This document shows, piece by piece, positions 6,397 through 9,673 of a DNA stretch of 9,673 bases. The stretch comes from Nitrospinota bacterium. Its GTDB lineage: Bacteria > JADFOP01 > DATKYB01. The DNA lies in the NCBI GenBank assembly GCA_035528715.1, contig DATKYB010000097.1, forward strand, positions 1-9,673. Reading direction: 5' to 3'. The position numbers and the translations under genes are program-made. The first letter of the stretch is position 1, and each line of letters opens with the position of its first letter. The notes below the pieces were generated by a model, which saw nothing but the letters and a program-made list of their open reading frames with translations, had not been told where the DNA came from and did no database searches.

Positions 6397-7477
6397 ATTG
6401 TGATACTGCCAACATCCTTTCTAAAGCCTTTTTCGACCACAAGGATATTTCTTCAGGTACCCTTACCTCGTTTATATATTCACCTTTTAATATCCCGTCC
6501 AAAATCCATAAAAGATTCCTTGTATTTATTAAATACATTGTTCCGCATAGAGATAGAGAAAGGGGAGTAACAAATTTATCTTTATTCTTTCTTTTTAAGC
6601 GATTAATCAAATTAATCTCGGTACCTATTCCCCATTTTGAATCTGGTGGAGAGCTATTAACTGTTTTCACAATATAACCTGTTGAGCCGTCGAAATCAGA
6701 CTCTTTGACCACCTCATATGTACACTCAGGATGAACAAGGATTTTTATTCCAGGGAATTTCTCTCTTAAGCTTTTAACATCTTCCACCCTAAATCTTGAA
6801 TGGACGTGACAGTATCCCTTCCAAACGATAATTTTTGCTTTTTTTATTTCCTCTTCTGAATTTCCTCCTAAATCTTTAGTTGGATCCCAAACAATAATAT
6901 CATGAAGTCCTAAACCGATCTTAACTCCAGTATTTCTTCCCAGATGTTCATCAGGAAAGAAAAAGATCTTTTCTTTCTTCTTAAGAGCCCATCTAAAAAT
7001 TCCAGAGGCATTAGAAGATGTACAAACTGCACCATCTCTTTCTCCGCAAAATGCCTTTATTGTGGCTTCTGAATTCATATAGGTGATAGGAGTGATAGAA
7101 TTCCCTGTTACTGAAATAATATCTTCCCATGAACATTCAACCTCTTCTAGATCTGCCATATTTGCCATAGGGCAACCAGACATGGGATCAGGAATCATAA
7201 CCTTCCTTTCCTTACCACAAAGAATTGCAGCGCTTTCTGCCATGAAGTGAACCCCACAAAAGACAATAAATTTGGCCTTTTTTTCCTCAGCAGCTGATTT
7301 AGATAATCCAAAAGAGTCTCCCCGAAGATCGGCAAATTCTATAACCTCATCTCGCTGATAATGATGACCAAGGATAAGTAGAGAATCGCCAAGCTTTTCT
7401 TTTGTATTAATGATCCTTCTTTCAATCTCCTTTTCAGAAATCTCTTTATATTCATCTGTAAGAAATTTAATGTCCAT
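6395..7477 (-). CDS. nadA: Quinolinate synthase NadA (Bacillus-type, 4Fe-4S)
   Basis: NadA condenses iminoaspartate with dihydroxyacetone phosphate to quinolinate using an oxygen-sensitive 4Fe-4S cluster. At 360 residues it belongs with the longer B. subtilis-like form (near 370) rather than the roughly 300-residue archaeal form. GHHYQRDEVIEFADLRGDS (37-55) opens the first domain and FCGVHFMAESA (73-83) follows. The three cysteines whose context matches the cluster ligands are C102 in SGCPMANMADL, C223 in WKGYCHVHSRF and C311 in SLCGTMYLINT. HPEC (249-252) and GSTGYIV are also conserved. The extra segment near 193-215 (DIIVWDPTKDLGGNSEEE) is characteristic of the longer type. The ATG at 7477 has no good Shine-Dalgarno, but an in-frame stop just upstream limits alternatives. 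nadC ends 36 bp before it. Assignment is firm; the ligand numbering comes from remembered homologues. Confidence 0.96.
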   Translation of the reverse strand: MDIKFLTDEYKEISEKEIERRIINTKEKLGDSLLILGHHYQRDEVIEFADLRGDSFGLSKSAAEEKKAKFIVFCGVHFMAESAAILCGKERKVMIPDPMSGCPMANMADLEEVECSWEDIISVTGNSITPITYMNSEATIKAFCGERDGAVCTSSNASGIFRWALKKKEKIFFFPDEHLGRNTGVKIGLGLHDIIVWDPTKDLGGNSEEEIKKAKIIVWKGYCHVHSRFRVEDVKSLREKFPGIKILVHPECTYEVVKESDFDGSTGYIVKTVNSSPPDSKWGIGTEINLINRLKRKNKDKFVTPLSLSLCGTMYLINTRNLLWILDGILKGEYINEVRVPEEISLWSKKALERMLAVSQ

Positions 7478-7513
7478 TTTTTAATTCAAAGACCTTATTC
7501 TATACGGAAATCG

Positions 7514-8350
7514 TTATATGATATTAAGACTCATATCTAATGCTCTAAAACGGGTGGTAAGAAGCCCTATTGATATATAATCTACACCTGCCTCTGCAAT
7601 TTCTCTCACCCTATCCAATGTAACATTTCCTGATGCCTCTAAGGGTATTTTTCCTCTCGCTAAAGTTACAGCCTGTTTCATTTCATCTAAAGACATATTA
7701 TCTAACATAATCCTATCCACAGAACACGACAGCGCCTCTTTCACCTGCTTCAAGTTCTTGGTTTCAACAACCACTATTAACTCTTTATCAAGATGCTTTC
7801 GAAGCCTTTCTATGGCCTTTTTAATACCCCCAACTGCTGCAATATGATTATCTTTAATCATTACCATATCAAAAAGACCAAATCTGTAATTTTCGCCTCC
7901 TCCAACACGAACAGCATACTTCTCCAATATTCTTAGGTTAGGGGTAGTTTTTCTTGTATCGAGAATCTTGACCCCTGTTCTATTTATCTTTCTTACAAAT
8001 TCTTTTGTTAGAGTTGCTATTCCAGAAAGCCTTTGAAGAAAATTAAGGGAAACCCTTTCACCCTTAATAATACTCCTTGTAGGTCCTTCTAATACTGCTA
8101 TGTCTTCTTGATATTCTAAATAATCTCCATCTTTAACGAGAGGTTTAAACTTAACTTTTTGGTCCAATTCTTTATATAATAAGGAAACTAGCGGCAAACC
8201 AGCAATAATCCCTCTATCCTTTATCTTAATGATTGCCTTACAAAAAGAACGGGGTGAGATAAGAGAATCAGTAGTAACATCACCTCTTCCTATATCCTCT
8301 TCTAAAGCCTTTTTAATAATCTCTTTTATTAATGATGATCCCCAATCCAT
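7514..8350 (-). CDS. nadC: Nicotinate-nucleotide pyrophosphorylase (carboxylating), quinolinate phosphoribosyltransferase NadC
   Basis: NadC joins quinolinate with phosphoribosyl pyrophosphate and decarboxylates it to nicotinate mononucleotide. It is 278 aa, the usual length. Family motifs in order are EEDIGRGDVTTDSLI near the N-terminus (about 17-31), SLNFLQRLSGIATLT in the middle, and the active-site block RKTTPNLRILEKYAVRVGGG, directly followed by DMVMIKDNHI. Then come VVVETKNLKQVKEAL, DRIMLDNMSLDEM and LEASGNVTLDRVREIAEAGVDYISIG, forming the alpha/beta barrel strands that hold the substrates. The ATG at 8350 gives a standard N-terminus, although no clear Shine-Dalgarno precedes it and the leader is simply A-rich. 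It is the first gene of nadC-nadA-nadB. I see no NiaR-type operator that I could name with confidence. Confidence 0.96.
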   Translation of the reverse strand: MDWGSSLIKEIIKKALEEDIGRGDVTTDSLISPRSFCKAIIKIKDRGIIAGLPLVSLLYKELDQKVKFKPLVKDGDYLEYQEDIAVLEGPTRSIIKGERVSLNFLQRLSGIATLTKEFVRKINRTGVKILDTRKTTPNLRILEKYAVRVGGGENYRFGLFDMVMIKDNHIAAVGGIKKAIERLRKHLDKELIVVVETKNLKQVKEALSCSVDRIMLDNMSLDEMKQAVTLARGKIPLEASGNVTLDRVREIAEAGVDYISIGLLTTRFRALDMSLNII

Positions 8351-8652
8351 TTTTTCTAAAATTTTTCATCTCTATTAAATTTAATATAATTAAGATACCT
8401 TAAATTTTCAACTCTTGCAATATTTATAAAAATTCTGATTGAATAAAGCTCTGAACTATATTTGAGTTATAAAGATATAATCAATTTAGGTCGGAAAAGC
8501 CTTTCAATATTAGAAACAGAATAAAAACTGGAGTGGCAATATATGAGAAATAATATGACTAAAAGCGAGAAATATCAATCTGCGACCAATGATGAAATAC
8601 AATAATAAACACACTCATTATAAAAATTCTCTTATCTATTGAAAAAATCTCT
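8351..8652. other. 302-bp intergenic region between the UPF0182 gene and nadC
   Basis: The nadC end of this gap carries the operon promoter at 8383-8411. The rest is very AT-rich with scattered in-frame stops on both strands. I find no GC-rich hairpin with a T tract that would end the UPF0182 transcript. A perfect TATAAT stands at 8476-8481 on the plus strand but lacks a fitting -35 box. A 20-codon plus-strand open frame (8543-8605) begins at an ATG with GGAG upstream; it is too short to call a gene. No tRNA, repeat array or gene remnant is recognisable. Confidence 0.6.
8383..8411 (-). promoter_or_regulatory. Predicted sigma-70-like promoter of the nadC-nadA-nadB operon
   Basis: On the minus strand TTGAAA (8411-8406) is followed after exactly 17 nt by TATATT (8388-8383). 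Each hexamer matches consensus at 5 of 6 positions. The expected transcript start near 8376 gives a leader of about 26 nt before the nadC ATG. An overlapping alternative, TTGCAA and TATCTT a few bases upstream, is weaker. This is the best-scoring promoter by eye in the window, and its place directly upstream of the NAD operon supports it. Confidence 0.6.
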
Positions 8653-9672
8653 TTATTGCTGAACCATCTTTTTTAAAATATCTTTTAATCTTTTCATCTC
8701 ATCACCATAACCTGCCCAATTTCCTTCTCTTTGATATTTCATTGCCTGATTAAAGATATCATGAGCTTTTTTTATCAATTCCTGAACAGTAACCTCCCTT
8801 ACTTCTTCAGTATCTTTGGAAGGAATTTTTGCGCCAAAGATCTTTTCTAGGGCCATTTGTAAATTCTCTTCCATGGCTAATTTGTTTCCATAGGCAACGA
8901 TTACCCTCCTCAATTCAGGAAGAGAACCCTCTTCTGCTGATAGATACAAAGGTTCGACATATAACAGGGATTCTTCTATGGGAACCACTAAGAGATTCCC
9001 TCTTATGACTTTCGAGCCTCTTTGACTCCAGAGGGTTATTTGCTGAGAGATGAAAGAATTCTGATCCATCCTAGCATCTATCTGTCTGGGTCCGTAGATC
9101 AGCTTTTGCTTTGGAAAGAGATAGATAATCAATTTTCCATAATTTGGCGCATCAGAACGAGCTGCAAGCCATGCAGCCATATTATCCCTTTTCGCAGGAG
9201 TAAAAGGTATCATAAGAATAAACTCCTCTTTTTCTCCCCCATAAAGCTTCATAATTGTGTGGTAAGGAGACATTGTTCTCTCCCCCTGTCTTGGAATCTC
9301 CCAGAGATCTTCTTTATTATAGAATATCTGTGGATCCTGCATGTGATATGTTGCAAAGATATATGCCTGAATCGTGAATAAATCTTTGGGATATCTAATA
9401 TGGCTCCTTATATCTTCCGGCATCTCTTCTAGAGACTTAAAAAGACCGGGGAATATTTTAGAATAGCTCTTAATTAAAGGGTCCTCTTTATCACTAATAT
9501 AGAATTCTATGCTCCCATTATAGGCATCTATTACACTCTTTACAGAGTTTCTTATATAATTGCCCACACCTCTTATTGGATCCGAATAAGGAATCTTATT
9601 TGCAGTGGTGTAGCCATCAATAATCCAATACAATCTTCCCTCTTTAGATATCATCATATAGGGATTTTTATC
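8653..9672 (-). CDS. UPF0182 (COG1615) family membrane protein, C-terminal part (5' end outside window)
   Basis: The frame stays open to the right window edge, so this is the last 339 residues of a protein that is normally about 900 residues long. The preceding codons (DKNPY before the first Met) match the family pattern and show that the ATGs at 9657 and 9654 are internal. Family marks are EGRLYWIIDGYTT (11-23 of the visible part), NYIRNSVKSVIDAYNG (38-53), IFPGLFKSLEEMP (73-85), IRYPKDLF (92-99), TYHMQDPQIFYNKEDLWEIP (108-127) and SQQITLWSQRGSKVIRGN (209-226). PIEESLLYVEPLYL follows at 231-244. UPF0182 proteins have several N-terminal membrane helices and a large C-terminal domain predicted outside the cytoplasm; only that domain is seen here. 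The C-terminal helical hairpin (about 297-339) is a common ending. Biochemical function is unknown. nadC follows 302 bp downstream from its own promoter. Confidence 0.92.
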   Translation of the reverse strand, partial: DKNPYMMISKEGRLYWIIDGYTTANKIPYSDPIRGVGNYIRNSVKSVIDAYNGSIEFYISDKEDPLIKSYSKIFPGLFKSLEEMPEDIRSHIRYPKDLFTIQAYIFATYHMQDPQIFYNKEDLWEIPRQGERTMSPYHTIMKLYGGEKEEFILMIPFTPAKRDNMAAWLAARSDAPNYGKLIIYLFPKQKLIYGPRQIDARMDQNSFISQQITLWSQRGSKVIRGNLLVVPIEESLLYVEPLYLSAEEGSLPELRRVIVAYGNKLAMEENLQMALEKIFGAKIPSKDTEEVREVTVQELIKKAHDIFNQAMKYQREGNWAGYGDEMKRLKDILKKMVQQ

Positions 9673-9673
9673 A

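Noticed and set aside
6384-6440. A 19-residue N-terminal extension of NadB starting at a GTG at 6440
   Set aside because: It would overlap nadA by 46 bp, has no ribosome binding site and adds sequence not seen in the family, whereas the ATG at 6383 has a well-spaced AGAGGT.
9022-9381. A 119-codon plus-strand open frame
   Set aside because: It lies wholly antisense inside the well-conserved UPF0182 gene, and its product is a Cys/His/Ile-rich string with no domain pattern.

Overview
The window is AT-rich bacterial chromosome, roughly mid-30s % GC by eye, with tightly packed housekeeping-type genes and no transposase, phage, tRNA, rRNA or CRISPR signature. The gene set is a CdaA/CdaR pair, a de novo NAD operon with a Bacillus-type NadA, a UPF0182 membrane protein, a DUF885 metallopeptidase and an ArsM. 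It does not fix a phylum. The C-terminus of the acidic protein resembles tails seen in deltaproteobacteria and related lineages, so I lean, weakly, toward an anaerobic deltaproteobacterium-like or candidate-phylum organism.

Layout, left to right. (1) 2-628 (+): the C-terminal 208 residues of a DUF885 zinc-peptidase-like protein, cut by the window edge. It overlaps tail-to-tail with the next gene. (2) 618-2052 (-): a two-gene unit. A 169-aa protein comes first, made of an AF2212/DUF104-like N-terminus, a very acidic linker and a helical C-terminus. A ketopantoate reductase (panE family) follows, and its start codon is irregular. (3) 2053-2260: a divergent intergenic region with a credible sigma-70-like promoter on each strand. 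(4) 2261-3971 (+): cdaA (membrane diadenylate cyclase) and cdaR (YbbR-repeat regulator), the c-di-AMP synthesis module. glmM is not present. (5) 3979-4725 (-): arsM, an arsenite S-adenosylmethionine methyltransferase, ending 7 bp from the cdaR stop. (6) 4797-8350 (-): nadC-nadA-nadB in that transcription order, a complete aspartate-to-nicotinate-mononucleotide pathway. A good promoter lies just upstream of nadC. arsM lies 71 bp downstream of nadB on the same strand and may be read through. (7) 8351-8652: a 302-bp gap that holds the nadC promoter and little else that can be defended. (8) 8653-9672 (-): the C-terminal 339 residues of a UPF0182 (COG1615) membrane protein, cut by the right edge.

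How the genes work together. NadB oxidises aspartate to iminoaspartate, NadA condenses it with dihydroxyacetone phosphate to quinolinate, and NadC converts that to nicotinate mononucleotide. CdaR sits in the membrane beside CdaA and tunes c-di-AMP output. PanE supplies pantoate for coenzyme A. Most of the window is ordinary. The points worth a second look are the composite acidic protein at 1543-2052 and the broken-looking start of panE, where a TA dinucleotide appears to separate a perfectly placed ATG from its reading frame.
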